Positions 27,333 through 37,703 of a stretch of 64,000 nucleotides of DNA are shown in pieces (positions within the stretch are counted from its first letter, which is position 1; each line of letters starts with the position of its first letter). A program made the translations under genes and the position numbers. Below the pieces are notes generated by a model. It worked only from the letters and a program-made list of their open reading frames with translations, had not been told where the DNA came from and searched no databases. Source of the stretch: Bacillus_BD sp963765265 (lineage in GTDB: Bacteria; Bacillota; Bacilli; Bacillales; Cytobacillaceae); the NCBI GenBank assembly GCA_963765265.1, contig CAVXVN010000008.1, positions 310,001-374,000 of the forward strand, given 5' to 3'.

Positions 27333-27704
27333 TTATTCAAATTGTTGTTGACAATCACCTGAAAGTTTAAAGACCATGATTCGTTCTCCAGAACGTGTGC
27401 TAAGATCGGTGTGAAAACTCAAGACTTCAAAACCTGTTATGGTAAAGATAATTTCCTTCAATTCTTCTACACCAGATTCCACCAAGCTTTTTCGATGTTC
27501 TTTAACGGATAACAACCCCTCTTTGTCTTCACATACTGAATATTCAGCAGGAGTTAATATTCCACGTAGACTGACAATAATCATATCCCTTAAAATATCT
27601 GATTTAACAGATACCGAACCTCTTCCGAGATAATTCTTCTCCCAATGCGTAAAAGCTTTACTAATTTCAGCTTCAATAGCTCCTTTTGTTTTATCCATAA
27701 TCAT
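27333..27704 (-). CDS. ybcI: DUF2294 family protein (YbcI-like)
   Basis: 123 residues with the DUF2294 features KGAIEAEISKAFTHWEKNYL, then GRGSVSVKSDILRDMIIVSL and LRGILTPAE. A small soluble protein of unknown activity that in Bacillus subtilis sits with the ndhF/ybcC genes. Here it lies between dabA and the ybcF-like gene on the same strand, about 110 bases after dabA. Confidence 0.8.
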   Translation of the reverse strand: MIMDKTKGAIEAEISKAFTHWEKNYLGRGSVSVKSDILRDMIIVSLRGILTPAEYSVCEDKEGLLSVKEHRKSLVESGVEELKEIIFTITGFEVLSFHTDLSTRSGERIMVFKLSGDCQQQFE

Positions 27705-27812
27705 ACACTTTCCTTCTTCTTTTAATATAAATGAAATATATAGACAAAAAATAATATCTCCTAATAGGATTGCCCATTATTTATATATTTAACTAGCAAA
27801 ACATACTTGTGG

Positions 27813-30443
27813 TTAGGACCAACTTAACCATTTACCTGCCTCATCAATAGACGCAAGCCGAATCCAACCATTCTGAACTTTTTGATGAAAGGCATAATCT
27901 TGCTTTAATAGCTTTTCTATATACGCCTTAGGCGCTTGAATCAACACCAATAATCTTAATGGACTATGATAAAACGCATCGTCAGAACTCATAACAGATT
28001 GCCATGGAAGTCCTGATAATAAATCGCTTGAGTTCCCCTGCATCACACCAATCCCGGAAGTCACTGTTTGGTTTCTTTTATTCCCACTTCCATAATAGTG
28101 AGGTGCAACAGTGGAAGCATAATATTGCAGGTTAATCCATTGGGTAACCGTAGCAGGTCCCTTGATAATGTTGGCAAGTATAGTGCCACTCTTATCCTTC
28201 TGCCAGTCATAGTTATGGAGAAAAGCTCTTCCCTCTAAATTACACTCCTCAGTAAGCTTGCGATCCCCGATAATAAATGTAGCATTACGGGCAAGTCCCC
28301 ATTCCGGCCTTACCTCGCTCCAATCTTCAGCAAATCGCTCAGCCTCAAGGGTCGGATTTTTGCCTTTATATCCGATATTAGGGAGTTCCATCATCCGTTC
28401 GGCACTAGCTTCCTCTCTCACTTTAGGCAGTACAGTTTGAACTTGATCAAACGCTTTTCTAGCTTTCTCTGAAAGCTCCGGAACATAGTTTATACGCAAC
28501 TCGTCAGTAGTGGTTACATGTTCGGCAGCTATAAAAACCGTCTCTTTCGGAATCATGATTCCATCCATTACAAGTGCCTGCCTTACATTCGGAAGATTAC
28601 ACAAAGAGGCTAATACTCGTGCATTAAATTCACTTGATGCCCCTCCACATGCACCACAGTCAAGAGAAGAAGAATATGGATTATTCGTGCTGTGACTTCC
28701 GTGACCGCAAATAACCACAAGAGGAGAAAAATTTTCGACAAGTCCCATCATTTTCAAAGCTTGTCTTACGTAGTACACTTTTTCCTTTTCAGAAAAGCCC
28801 ATTGTTAACTCTGATTCTGAATGATCGCTGTTATCCAGTGAGAGTTCCGCAGAAGGCTTGCTAAGCCATTTTTCCAGAACTCTACGGGTGACAGATCCTG
28901 CTTTTTGCGGAATAAAACTTCGAGCTAACGTTTGGAGGGTGAGCCATGGTCCACTGACTTCCGGCAGCAACAAATTGGCAAGGAAATGATGTTTCATCCC
29001 CTTAAACGTTCGACTTGATGCTTTTACTGCTCCCATTCGCTGTTGATATTGTTCCAGCTTGGGTTCTCTAGAAAATTCCTTCACCACCATTTGCGGTTTA
29101 AACATCACTGGCAATGATGGGTGACGATGTTCACTACCAAGCTTGCACGTTTCTATTGGCAAACCGAAAAATCCAGCTGTGCCAAGCGTTTCAAAAGGAC
29201 CCGATGCTTCGAGTTTACGACGAAAAGACTCTGAACGCACATCAATACAAAAGACAAACTGTGCCAAGGCAGACTGAGTGTTGTATTCTGCGCGAGGATG
29301 TTGATTGGATGTAATCATTTTTTTCAAATGATCCTCGTACGTTTTTTCCCAAGCTTCTAGCCAAAGGCGATTGCGGAGAATCTGATCAAAACGATAGGCA
29401 AGTGTGAAACGAGCTTTCATTTCGGTTGAAGATAACTGTGACCAGCAGTGAACGGGCGTATTTCCCCAATGAACCCAGTTAGCAATGAGCGTCTCTAGAG
29501 ATACTTCATTCTCTATTTTTTGCTGTGGGTATGGCAAATAAGGATTAATGAAAGCCCACTCCATGGAAAGGCGAACCGCCAAATATTCCATTAACAATGT
29601 TTTCTCCTCAGCAGACTGTTCTGAACGCCAAAGCATCCTTCCTGCCCATCCTGGTAAGGCAAGTAGATGAGCTTCCAAATATTCTTGTAGGTCTGATTCA
29701 GGAATTTCTAATGCTAATAAGACTTCCTCTAAAGCACGATCTGCATCATTCGGTACATCTCTTAATCTCTTGCGTACTGATGGCTTTAGTGCTGGATCAT
29801 GTATAACAAGTCTTTTCCATGTATAATAGAAACCCTCTTCGCGATTTGGCATGGACCAAACAGCCTGAGACTCATCCAAGTATAATTTACACCACTTGAT
29901 CATATGGAAATTAAGATCTTGAGCAACCCTCGTGCCCCCCTGATTTTCGATAAGCTGACTGTATGTTTGTACAACATGTTTTTCAGTCATTTTCGGCTTA
30001 AAACGACTTAATTTCTTTGCCCATTTTTTTATTTGTGGTAAAGATAATGTTTCAGAGGATTGCTTTTCCCACCCGAGCGCTGCTTTGCAGTATCGCTCTG
30101 CAACATCACGTGGTATTTCCAAATTCTGATCATCAAGCCACTTTTGAAGTCCTAATTCAAGAAATTCGCCCTTAATCTCGCCTTGATCCCAAGCTGATTC
30201 TATCAATGAATCATTCGGGTAAATATCTACATCACACATGTCTTTTAGATAGCGTGCAACCTGTTCAAAGGATTGTTCTTCCATACTTGCCCATGGATGT
30301 CTTGCTGCAAAAGCAGTGATAGACCCTAACGGCACTATGACTTTGCTGGCAGTCTCCACCAACCTTTTCACATTAAGATCAAGGTCAATTAATTTTTTTT
30401 CATCATTTAAAGTATTGGTTAATGTTAATACTGAATTCATCAT
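27813..30443 (-). CDS. dabA: DabA, carbonic-anhydrase-like subunit of the DAB inorganic carbon transporter (DUF2309 / YbcC)
   Basis: 876 residues, full length. DabA with the proton-conducting DabB converts CO2 to bicarbonate on the cytoplasmic face and drives dissolved inorganic carbon uptake. The zinc-site residues are all present: Cys399 and Asp401 in FVFCIDVRSES, His581 in CGHGSHSTNN and Cys596 in SLDCGACGG; the spacing C-x-D and H-x14-C matches the Halothiobacillus enzyme (C351, D353, H524, C539). The start ATGATG overlaps the dabB stop (ATGA), with ggaggttataa as ribosome site, so the two subunits are translationally coupled. Confidence 0.95.
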   Translation of the reverse strand: MMNSVLTLTNTLNDEKKLIDLDLNVKRLVETASKVIVPLGSITAFAARHPWASMEEQSFEQVARYLKDMCDVDIYPNDSLIESAWDQGEIKGEFLELGLQKWLDDQNLEIPRDVAERYCKAALGWEKQSSETLSLPQIKKWAKKLSRFKPKMTEKHVVQTYSQLIENQGGTRVAQDLNFHMIKWCKLYLDESQAVWSMPNREEGFYYTWKRLVIHDPALKPSVRKRLRDVPNDADRALEEVLLALEIPESDLQEYLEAHLLALPGWAGRMLWRSEQSAEEKTLLMEYLAVRLSMEWAFINPYLPYPQQKIENEVSLETLIANWVHWGNTPVHCWSQLSSTEMKARFTLAYRFDQILRNRLWLEAWEKTYEDHLKKMITSNQHPRAEYNTQSALAQFVFCIDVRSESFRRKLEASGPFETLGTAGFFGLPIETCKLGSEHRHPSLPVMFKPQMVVKEFSREPKLEQYQQRMGAVKASSRTFKGMKHHFLANLLLPEVSGPWLTLQTLARSFIPQKAGSVTRRVLEKWLSKPSAELSLDNSDHSESELTMGFSEKEKVYYVRQALKMMGLVENFSPLVVICGHGSHSTNNPYSSSLDCGACGGASSEFNARVLASLCNLPNVRQALVMDGIMIPKETVFIAAEHVTTTDELRINYVPELSEKARKAFDQVQTVLPKVREEASAERMMELPNIGYKGKNPTLEAERFAEDWSEVRPEWGLARNATFIIGDRKLTEECNLEGRAFLHNYDWQKDKSGTILANIIKGPATVTQWINLQYYASTVAPHYYGSGNKRNQTVTSGIGVMQGNSSDLLSGLPWQSVMSSDDAFYHSPLRLLVLIQAPKAYIEKLLKQDYAFHQKVQNGWIRLASIDEAGKWLSWS

Positions 30444-31957
30444 TTATAACCTCCACGTGACATTGATTGCATTAGATACTTAGGATGACTTTCAACCATA
30501 TCATGATGTGGTTCCCCTAACTTCACGAGCCAAAGATAAAGAATCGCAAAGGCTCTTAAAGAACCTTTCCGAGCTAGCCATAAACCTGCAGCGCTGCCGA
30601 CTAACAAAATAAACAAAAGGATCATAATAGCAGATGTTGAAGTTTGTACACCTGTCCCAATCGATTTATGTAACAGATTGTGAAAGCCGGAATGAATCAA
30701 ACCATACATAATGGCTCCTGCTATAAATAGAAAGAATCCTGAAATACGTCCGATTCTTCCGTATCCAAAAACAATAAGTTGTTTCCAAGCAAACGACACT
30801 GACCCGCATAAGATGATGGCACTAATCAATTGATAAGCACCCTCGGTTGAGGTTAACCAATAGCCAATCCCTGCTAAGATCCCTAAAGCAATTCCAGAAA
30901 ATTTCCCGAATAATGAAGTTGGTTTGTTTAACTTCTTTGTTGGTTGACCATTATGAAGAGCAGAGCCTGCTTGCAAGAAAAGAGTCGCTTTAAATAGTCC
31001 ATGGAAGACAGCATGTATTATTGCCGCTGAATAGGCACCTAACGCACACTGAATCAACATGAACCCCATCTGCGCAATCGTAGAACCAATCAACTGTCGT
31101 TTATAGTCTACGTGGACGAACATAATACCCGTACCTAATAAAACGGAAATGCCCGACAGTATCAGCAAAGTGATCTGTGCTAGTCCTCCGTTAGATAGCG
31201 GGGCAAAAAGAGTTAATATAATGCCGCCAGCATTCACAATTCCAGCATGCATAACGGCTGAAACAGGAGTTGGAGCTACTGCCGACTCTAATAACCAACG
31301 TTGGAAAGGCCATTGCGCTGCTGGGATCACGACAGATAGGATCAGTAGCAAATTGATACAGGTCCTTTCCCACGACTCTAGCCCTGTTAGACTCTCTTGG
31401 GTCATCGCCTGTGACAACTGCCAATGTCCGGTTGCTTGAGACACCCATAATATGGCCGATAGTAAGAGAAGCAAACTGATCGTAAATAATTTGCCCATAA
31501 GGGAAGCAGCATGTATAGCTACTTGCCACTCTTTTTTTAATCTTATAATTAAAGTCAGCCCGAAAAGTGTTGTTCCCCAACAAATGAACAAAAGACGAAG
31601 ATCATCACTGAGCCAGGCAAGAGAGCAAGCAACTGTAGTGAGTGTCAGAAGAGAAAAATATTTACGATAAGAGCGGTCACCCAATAAGTAATGAATACAG
31701 TAGCGTTGCACAATTAGACCCATTGTCAGAACAAATACGGCCAACAGCCATGATAAGGAATTAAAATGCCAAGGTCCCCAAATGATATTGTCTTTATGAA
31801 AAATAAGGGCAAACAGAGCAATTATCGGTGGCAACGTAATCACTCCAATGTGAATACGAACATAGTTTAATGAAACCTTCGAATTTAATAGAAATATTGA
31901 ACTAAATAATGAAAACGCAAGAACCATAAAAAATACGATTGGCAAGGAAACTAACAA
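30440..31957 (-). CDS. dabB: DabB, proton-channel subunit of the DAB transporter (NdhF/NuoL-like)
   Basis: About 505 residues, thirteen to fourteen transmembrane helices, of the antiporter-like complex I subunit 5 family. Signatures: LLESAVAPTPVSAVMHAGIV with NAGG, and FHGLFKATLFLQAGS, which holds the conserved Lys of the proton path. I prefer the TTG at 31957 because gggaggg lies six bases upstream; the open frame runs on to 32020, where an ATG has a poorer site. First gene of dabB-dabA-ybcI-ybcF. A long leader with a terminator-like hairpin precedes it. Confidence 0.85.
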   Translation of the reverse strand: MLVSLPIVFFMVLAFSLFSSIFLLNSKVSLNYVRIHIGVITLPPIIALFALIFHKDNIIWGPWHFNSLSWLLAVFVLTMGLIVQRYCIHYLLGDRSYRKYFSLLTLTTVACSLAWLSDDLRLLFICWGTTLFGLTLIIRLKKEWQVAIHAASLMGKLFTISLLLLLSAILWVSQATGHWQLSQAMTQESLTGLESWERTCINLLLILSVVIPAAQWPFQRWLLESAVAPTPVSAVMHAGIVNAGGIILTLFAPLSNGGLAQITLLILSGISVLLGTGIMFVHVDYKRQLIGSTIAQMGFMLIQCALGAYSAAIIHAVFHGLFKATLFLQAGSALHNGQPTKKLNKPTSLFGKFSGIALGILAGIGYWLTSTEGAYQLISAIILCGSVSFAWKQLIVFGYGRIGRISGFFLFIAGAIMYGLIHSGFHNLLHKSIGTGVQTSTSAIMILLFILLVGSAAGLWLARKGSLRAFAILYLWLVKLGEPHHDMVESHPKYLMQSMSRGGYK

Positions 31958-32087
31958 TGCACTCCCTCCCATCGGTTTAAAGTAAGAAAAGCAATAACCT
32001 GACATATTATAAAACTGCAAGAATGATTTACTAAGTAGTTCATTTTGAAACTTCCTTTCCCGCTCTTCCTCTTTAAAAAAACAAAAA

Positions 32088-32151
32088 AACCGACAATCTC
32101 AACAGTTTAATAGTCACTTTAAGACCATTAAACTTAGAAAATTGTCGGTTT
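32088..32151 (-). promoter_or_regulatory. Leader hairpin before dabB, attenuator-like
   Basis: On the minus strand AAACCGACAAT pairs with ATTGTCGGTTT across about 40 bases, and inside it GTTTAAT/ATTAAAC pair again; the outer stem runs into TTTTTTTGTTTTTTT. It lies 130 bases upstream of the dabB start. It can act as a terminator of an unseen upstream transcript or as an attenuator in the dab leader. Confidence 0.55.
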
Positions 32152-32386
32152 ACTATCTACTAGCCCTTGTTAGGCTTTTATAAGTCTACCTTAATATATT
32201 TAATTAAAAGAAGGGTGAATATCCCCAACTTACCTTTTATGAGATTCCTACTTATATAGACTTACTTTTTCACCTAGCCAACTAAGAATAATTAACTATT
32301 TGCTAAAAAAATCGTATATTGATAGAAATCCAATATTCCATTTATATTAGCCATTATATTACTATATGATTATACATTCTGTCAAG

Positions 32387-32441
32387 TGGAAACAAAGGGA
32401 CGGTTCTTGCGTTTGCAAACGCAAGAACCGTTCCCTTGTCA
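32387..32441. repeat. REP-like palindrome, full copy
   Basis: Arms AAGGGACGGTTCTTGCG / CGCAAGAACCGTTCCCTT around TTTGCAAA, directly after the kinase stop. The region 32152-32386 between the dab leader and this copy holds no gene and is AT-rich; it should contain the dab promoter. Confidence 0.9.
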
Positions 32442-33698
32442 TTCTTTGGAAGCTGGAAGTATAATATCAACTGTTGTTCCCTTATTCATTTCACTTGATA
32501 TATTTATCCTGCCTCGATGATTTTCGATAATCTTATAACTGACCATTAAACCCAAACCGGTTCCTTTTTCTTTTGTTGTATAAAAGGGTTCACCTAACCT
32601 AGATATTAAGTCAGTGGGGATACCAGGTCCATTATCCATAAAACGAATTCGCACGCTATCTTTGTTCATTTGTGAAACCATAATATGGATTTTACCTTTA
32701 TTAGCTACAGCTTCTATGGCATTTTTAAAAATATTTATTAATACCTGTTTTATTTGATTTCCTTCGCATTTTACCAAAGAAACATTCGGTTCAAACTCTT
32801 TTGTGACCTCTATATTTTTAACAATAGCAAGTGTCTCAAGCAAAGTTATGACATCTGATAATAAAGAAATGATATTTTCATTTTGATTGTTAATCACTTG
32901 AGGTTTAGCAAGTACTATAAATTCACTCACAATTGAATTGATACGTTCGATTTCTGATAGCATGATCGTATAATAATGTTTCTCCTCGTCCGCTGTATCC
33001 TTATCTTGAAGTAATTGAAGAAATCCTTTTATCGATGTTAGGGGGTTACGAATTTCATGTCCCACAGCAGCAGCTAATTCACCGGCAATCGCAAGCTTTT
33101 CAGATTTCCTTATGAGTTCCTCTTTATCTTTTATTGCTGTAATATCTCTTATTATGGCGAACATCCCTACTGTTTTATCGTCTATTACGATCGGGACACT
33201 CGTCATGCTTACTAGTATACAACGCCCGCTTTTGATCATACACCTGCACTCTACGACTGAAGGCTTGCCTTTTCCTATCTCAAAAAAGTGTTTTTGAACT
33301 TTATCCAGATCTTCATTACATATTAGGTCCTTAACGGTCATTTTTGACAGTTCTTCATTACTATATCCCGTTATGATCCCGGTTACATGATTAGCAGATA
33401 TGAAATTGCTATTACGATCGAATTGTATGATTGCATCCATATTATTTTCAATCAGGCTATTTAACTGCAGCTCTCGCTCTTCAATATTTTTAATATTTCT
33501 TTCAATCATTTTATATAATAAGGTTCCCGTTGCGATAATAAAAAGAATTCCTTTTACAATACTGATCCAAAAAAAATCAGCTATATGAACCTTTGTTACT
33601 AACCACTCCGATGTACAAATCCAAAAAATACTAATTAAAACATACATCAAAGAAATTTTAAACGAGACTTTCTTACTGCGAATACCATGATTCTTCAT
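32439..33698 (-). CDS. PAS-domain membrane sensor histidine kinase (sporulation kinase type)
   Basis: About 419 residues: two N-terminal transmembrane helices (residues 15-70), a PAS domain (about 85-205: NSLIENNMDAIIQFDRNSNF), a HisKA domain with the phospho-acceptor in GHEIRNPLTSIKGFLQLL (His near 225), and a HATPase domain with NIFKNAIEA (N box), DNGPGIP (G1) and GTGLGL (G2). The H-box and architecture are those of Bacillus KinB/KinC/KinE-like kinases that feed the Spo0 phosphorelay; no response regulator is adjacent, which fits an orphan kinase. The start follows ggaaaggaagctatta. Confidence 0.85.
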   Translation of the reverse strand: MKNHGIRSKKVSFKISLMYVLISIFWICTSEWLVTKVHIADFFWISIVKGILFIIATGTLLYKMIERNIKNIEERELQLNSLIENNMDAIIQFDRNSNFISANHVTGIITGYSNEELSKMTVKDLICNEDLDKVQKHFFEIGKGKPSVVECRCMIKSGRCILVSMTSVPIVIDDKTVGMFAIIRDITAIKDKEELIRKSEKLAIAGELAAAVGHEIRNPLTSIKGFLQLLQDKDTADEEKHYYTIMLSEIERINSIVSEFIVLAKPQVINNQNENIISLLSDVITLLETLAIVKNIEVTKEFEPNVSLVKCEGNQIKQVLINIFKNAIEAVANKGKIHIMVSQMNKDSVRIRFMDNGPGIPTDLISRLGEPFYTTKEKGTGLGLMVSYKIIENHRGRINISSEMNKGTTVDIILPASKE

Positions 33699-34020
33699 TA
33701 ATAGCTTCCTTTCCAATTGACCCATGTTTCCTATACTTCTTATCATAACTCAAATCCTGAATTCTATTTTCAATAGAATACATTGGAATAGTATAACAAT
33801 AAAAATCCATTTAATAAATTTATTCCATCTAAAGATGATCATTTCTACTGATTCAAATATATATGATCATACGGTTGCATTGAACTGAAAATTATTATTG
33901 GTAAACAGGAGGAAATGGAAATTATTAAGAAGAATATAGGGGCACTTCAACCGGTGCTTTTTCAATGAAAAGATTCAGTAGAAACGTCACTTTGTTTACC
34001 CTTGTTTATATCGATAAAGT
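33699..34020. other. Gene-free stretch between kinase and fbpA-like gene
   Basis: AT-rich, with the kinase promoter presumably at its left edge. A possible peptide frame of 17 codons starts at 33915 after aggaggaa (atggaaattattaag...), too short to judge. Nothing else recognised. Confidence 0.3.
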
Positions 34021-34022
34021 TA

Positions 34023-34065
34023 AAAAAAGGCACAACGAGTAGTTACATACTTGTTGTACCTTTTA
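34023..34065 (-). terminator. Terminator after the fbpA-like gene
   Basis: On the minus strand AAAAGGTACAACAAG pairs with the run CTCGTTGTGCCTTTT and ends in TTTTTTT. Confidence 0.8.
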
Positions 34066-34091
34066 GGTATCATATTTCCAATATTTTATGT

Positions 34092-34274
34092 TTACGTCCA
34101 TTGGATGGATCCGAATTCACTATGTGGATGATCATATGATTTAACTCTTTTATACATATATTCTAATTCTGAAAGTGTTAATTCAAAAAGTTGTTTATCC
34201 TCTTTTTTAAATATATCAAATGCAATTAGTTTATTTATTAATTTTTCGCGTCTTTGTTTCACTGTATTCCTCAT
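34092..34274 (-). CDS. fbpA: FbpA-like Fur-regulated basic protein
   Basis: 60 residues with the pattern RREKLINKLIAFDIFKKEDK followed by QLFELTLSELEYMY, as in FbpA of Bacillus. FbpA-type proteins are small partners in the iron-sparing response. The start at 34274 follows aaaggagtgatttgt; the longer frame has none. The segment upstream (34275-34350) is AT-rich but I could not pick a convincing Fur box. A terminator follows. Confidence 0.65.
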   Translation of the reverse strand: MRNTVKQRREKLINKLIAFDIFKKEDKQLFELTLSELEYMYKRVKSYDHPHSEFGSIQWT

Positions 34275-34470
34275 ACAAATCACTCCTTTAATTATTCGTA
34301 TCTTTATATCTATATTAAATACATAATTCCTATATGTCAAGTATGAATTAAGATATAACAGGATAACCCTTCCCCCGTCCCCTAGTGAGCACATCCTTGT
34401 TTAATAAATTTATTCACGATATAATGTTCTTCATTTAGGGAATGCCAAATCATAGAAAAGAGAGATTAAT

Positions 34471-35656
34471 ATGAAGTTCTCAAAAAATATCGCCTTGTTT
34501 ATTTTAATGTTTGATATGTTTATCACGTTTAGCGCGATTGGACTCATCATCCCGGTTATGCCAACCTATTTGAAAACATTCGGAGCAGCCGGACAGGTTT
34601 TTGGCTTTATTATCGCGATTATTGCCTTTGCCCAGTTTTTGTTTTCTCCAGTTGCCGGAAATTTATCTGATCGTTATGGGCGAAAAAATTTAATCATTTT
34701 CGGCCTTTTTGTAAACGGTCTTTCCCAAATCGGTTTTGGTTTATCTACAGAACTTTGGATGTTATTTGTTTGTCGATTCTTTACAGGTCTTCGGTTCAGC
34801 CTTTATCGTGCCTCCTGTTATGGCCTACGCGGCTGATCTTACAACAAAGGCAGATCGAGGGAAAGCAATGAGCTGGCTCGGTGCTGCCATTTCACTAGGC
34901 TTTATGATTGGACCAGGTATTGGCGGTCTTCTTTCAAATGTCAGCTTGCATTTTCCATTCTATTTTGGTGGTTCCGCGACAATCGTTGCCGGGATTCTAT
35001 CATTCATGGTTCTCCCATCCATTAAAATCGTGAAAAAGGATCAGCGCAAGGTAGAAAATTTAATCCAGCAGATGGTCCGTTCTTTCAAAACAAAGCTATT
35101 TTGTATTATTAGTCGTTGTCTTTGTTTTCTCTTTTGGGATTTCCAACTTTCAATCGACTTTAACGTTGTTTTTAACCTATAAATTTAATTATACGCCAAA
35201 TGATATTGCCATCGTCATGACGCTTGGCGGCTTTGTCGGGGTAATCATTCAAGCCTTTGCGCTGAATAAACTTTTTAAAGTGTTTGGTGAAATGAAAATC
35301 ATCCTGTTTGGCTTAGTGGCTTGCAGCGATTTAGTCTGTATGGCATGCTCTATATCAGCGGCTTCTACATCATTCTTTTGGTCGCCACCATATTCTCGAC
35401 TGCCACTGCCTTAATCCGTCCTGCCGTCAATACGTTAATTTCGAAAACAGCTGGTGATGAACAGGGCTATGCTGCCGGAATGAACAATTCCTATATGAGT
35501 TTAGGCAATATGATTGGACCTGCATTGGCTGGTACCTTGTTTGACTGGCATATGAGTATCCCTTTCACATTTGGTGCGATTATTTTAGTCGTCTGCTTCT
35601 TTATCACTTTTATTTGGACAAAGAAAACTTCCGCACAACAGCAGAAAGCATCATAA
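34471..35656 (+). pseudogene. MFS multidrug-type transporter, three frameshifts
   Basis: About 395 residues when restored, twelve helices, of the NorA/Bmr-like drug:H+ antiporter group. The start (MKFSKNIALFILMFDMFIT), motif AGNLSDRYGRKNLI between helices 2 and 3, and MIGPGIGGLL in helix 5 (motif C of antiporters) are clear. Frames change at about 34790 (extra C in ggtcttcgg), about 35090 and about 35325. An agagagattaat site precedes the ATG. Either recently inactivated or mis-assembled. Confidence 0.75.
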
Positions 35657-35657
35657 G

Positions 35658-35724
35658 GAAGACAGGGGGCGGTTCTCCTGTTTCCAATATTATTATGAGA
35701 CAGAAGAACCGTCCCCTCGTTTCT
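35658..35724. repeat. REP-like palindrome, long-loop form
   Basis: Arms gacagggggcggttct and agaagaaccgtcccctcgt with about 25 bases between them, directly after the MFS stop. Confidence 0.85.
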
Positions 35725-35775
35725 TCATAATCAACTAACTGAATTTTCTAATACTAATATAAGGGTGGTAGAAAT

Positions 35776-36147
35776 ATGAAACTAGGTGCATTTTCTGTAA
35801 GTTTAAATGTAAAAGACATTCATCAATCAAAAGCGTTTTACGAGAACCTTGGCTTTGAAGTCTTTGGAGGAGATATTACTCAAAATTGGCTGATTATGAA
35901 GAATGAAAATAGCATAATTGGGCTATTCCAGGGGATGTTCGAAAAAAACATTCTGACATTTAATCCAGGATGGAATGAAAATGCCCAAAATCTTGAATCC
36001 TTTACGGACGTACGAGAACTGCAAAAACAGCTTAAAGAAAAAGGAATTAACATACTTACCGAAGCCGATGAATCAAGTGAAGGTCCAGCATATATGACAA
36101 TTGAAGACCCAGACGGTAATCAGATTCTTGTAGATCAACACCGATAA
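35776..36147 (+). CDS. VOC-family (glyoxalase/bleomycin-resistance fold) protein
   Basis: 123 residues, one vicinal-oxygen-chelate domain: SVSLNVKDIHQSKAFYENLG at the N terminus and YMTIEDPDGNQILVDQH at the C terminus, with the metal-type Glu/His positions partly present. Members are lyases, dioxygenases or resistance proteins; the specific reaction cannot be read off. The start follows agggtggtagaaat. Confidence 0.8.
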   Translation: MKLGAFSVSLNVKDIHQSKAFYENLGFEVFGGDITQNWLIMKNENSIIGLFQGMFEKNILTFNPGWNENAQNLESFTDVRELQKQLKEKGINILTEADESSEGPAYMTIEDPDGNQILVDQHR

Positions 36148-36149
36148 AT

Positions 36150-36340
36150 CTCTCATGACTGAAGTTATGAGTTTCAGGATTCATGCTAACGCACATTGGC
36201 CACTTTAGGCTTGGAACACATCCCCACTATCCCATTGGTGAAAGCCTTTGGGATTTCTTTTTGTAGAATATTTGCCGATTCCTTGATAAGAAAGTCACAG
36301 CTTATTGGGCCCCTGCGAGGTTTAACATTTGGTTTTATAC
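36150..36340 (-). mobile_element. Probable IS605-type right end (TnpB omega-RNA-like) remnant
   Basis: On the minus strand a broken frame ends at about 36196 and is followed by TGAAACTCATAACTTCAG and TCATGAGAG, a hairpin (CTCAT/ATGAG) of the sort that ends TnpB guide-RNA scaffolds in IS200/IS605 elements. The whole is too decayed to assign a transposase domain. Identification rests on resemblance only. Confidence 0.35.
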
Positions 36341-36412
36341 ATTGTTCTTTGAAGATCAAACTTTTCATATACTTTTATGATGGATCCTTTTTCAAGTTAA
36401 GGAGGTTTAATG

Positions 36413-37607
36413 ATGGATGTATTTGTCAGAAGGGGGGATTCCTTTTGGGGTTTCAGCCAAATATTTCGGATTCCACTACAGCTTATTCTCCATTCCAATC
36501 GAAACATTAATCCTGCAATCCTTTCGATTGGTCAGCGAATTCAAATTCCGGGTTTTGTTGCGGTCAGTTACCAAGTTCAACCGGGAGACTCCTTATGGTT
36601 GATTGCCCAAAGGCGAAATATCCCTCTAGATACCATTCTTCTTGTCAATCCTGGCCTTGATCCCAATCGCTTATTCGTTGGGCAGACCATTCGAGTTCCA
36701 CTGAGAATTACCTGGCGAATTGTAAACGGGAAACAAGATTACGATCACAGTACGATGATGAATGATCTTAGGCGGTTACAATCGGTGTACCCCTTCATCC
36801 AAACTCCTTCAATTGGGAATTCAGTGTTAGGACGGGATATACCAGAAGTTTTAATTGGAACTGGAAATAAAAGAGTTCATTATAATGGTTCATTCCATGC
36901 GAATGAATGGATTACTACTCCGATCGTTATGACATTTTTAAATGATTATTTGCTATCTTTAACAAATCAGAACGCAATCCGTGGACGTTTAACATTCCCT
37001 CTTTACCAGCAAAGCACCTTATCCATTGTTCCCATGGTCAATCCTGACGGTGTTAATTTGGTGATTTATGGACCGTCTACAGCAAGTGAACCATGGAGAA
37101 GCAGAGTAATCGGGTGGAACAAAGGCAGCTCGGACTTTTCAGGTTGGAAGGCTAATATCAGGGGCGTCGATTTGAATGATCAATTTCCTGCACGATGGGA
37201 ATTGGAAAGAGAGCGAAATCCCAAGACACCGGGTCCAAGAGACTATGGCGGTGAAAGTCCTTTGTCCGAACCTGAAGCAATCGCGATGGCTAACATGACA
37301 AAAAGTCGAGATTTTGCTAGAGTCTTAGCTTTCCATACTCAGGGAGAAGTGATTTATTGGGGGTTTGAGAACCTCGAACCCCCAGAGTCTGAAGACCTTG
37401 CCAATGAATTCAGCAGGGTCAGCGGTTACGAACCTGTTAAAACCATAGAAAGCTATGCTGGATATAAGGATTGGTTTATACAGGACTGGCGAAGACCCGG
37501 TTTTACCAGTCGAGGTTGGTAGGGGAATAAATCCACTTCCCATTACCCAGTTTGATGAAATCTATGAGAAAACCTTAGGCATATTTCTGGCAGGGTTATA
37601 TGAATAA
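36413..37607 (+). pseudogene. LysM-M14 peptidoglycan endopeptidase (gamma-D-glutamyl-diamino acid endopeptidase type), frameshifted near the end
   Basis: About 397 residues. Two N-terminal LysM repeats (residues 3-47 and 53-97: VQPGDSLWLIAQRRNIPLDT) bind the cell wall; then comes a zinc carboxypeptidase M14 domain with HANEW (His-x-x-Glu), VPMVNPDGV, RGVDLN and LAFHTQGE (third zinc ligand). The resemblance is to endopeptidase I of Bacillus sphaericus and B. subtilis YqgT, which cut spore or vegetative peptide stems. One extra A at about 37509 breaks the frame at PGFT-VEVGRGINPLP, which holds the catalytic Glu, so the protein as read would be inactive. A perfect aaggagg precedes the start. Confidence 0.8.
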
Positions 37608-37642
37608 ACAAAGGGACGGTTCTTGCGTGTGCACACGCAAGA
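37606..37642. repeat. REP-like palindrome, partial
   Basis: aaagggacggttcttgcg then tgtgcacacgcaagaa; the outer right arm is replaced by unrelated AT-rich sequence. Overlaps the true stop of the endopeptidase. Confidence 0.65.
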
Positions 37643-37703
37643 AATTTAGAATTTTTTATGACTATATTGGTGTTCTGAAAAAAGTGGACTTTTTCAGTGA
37701 TCT

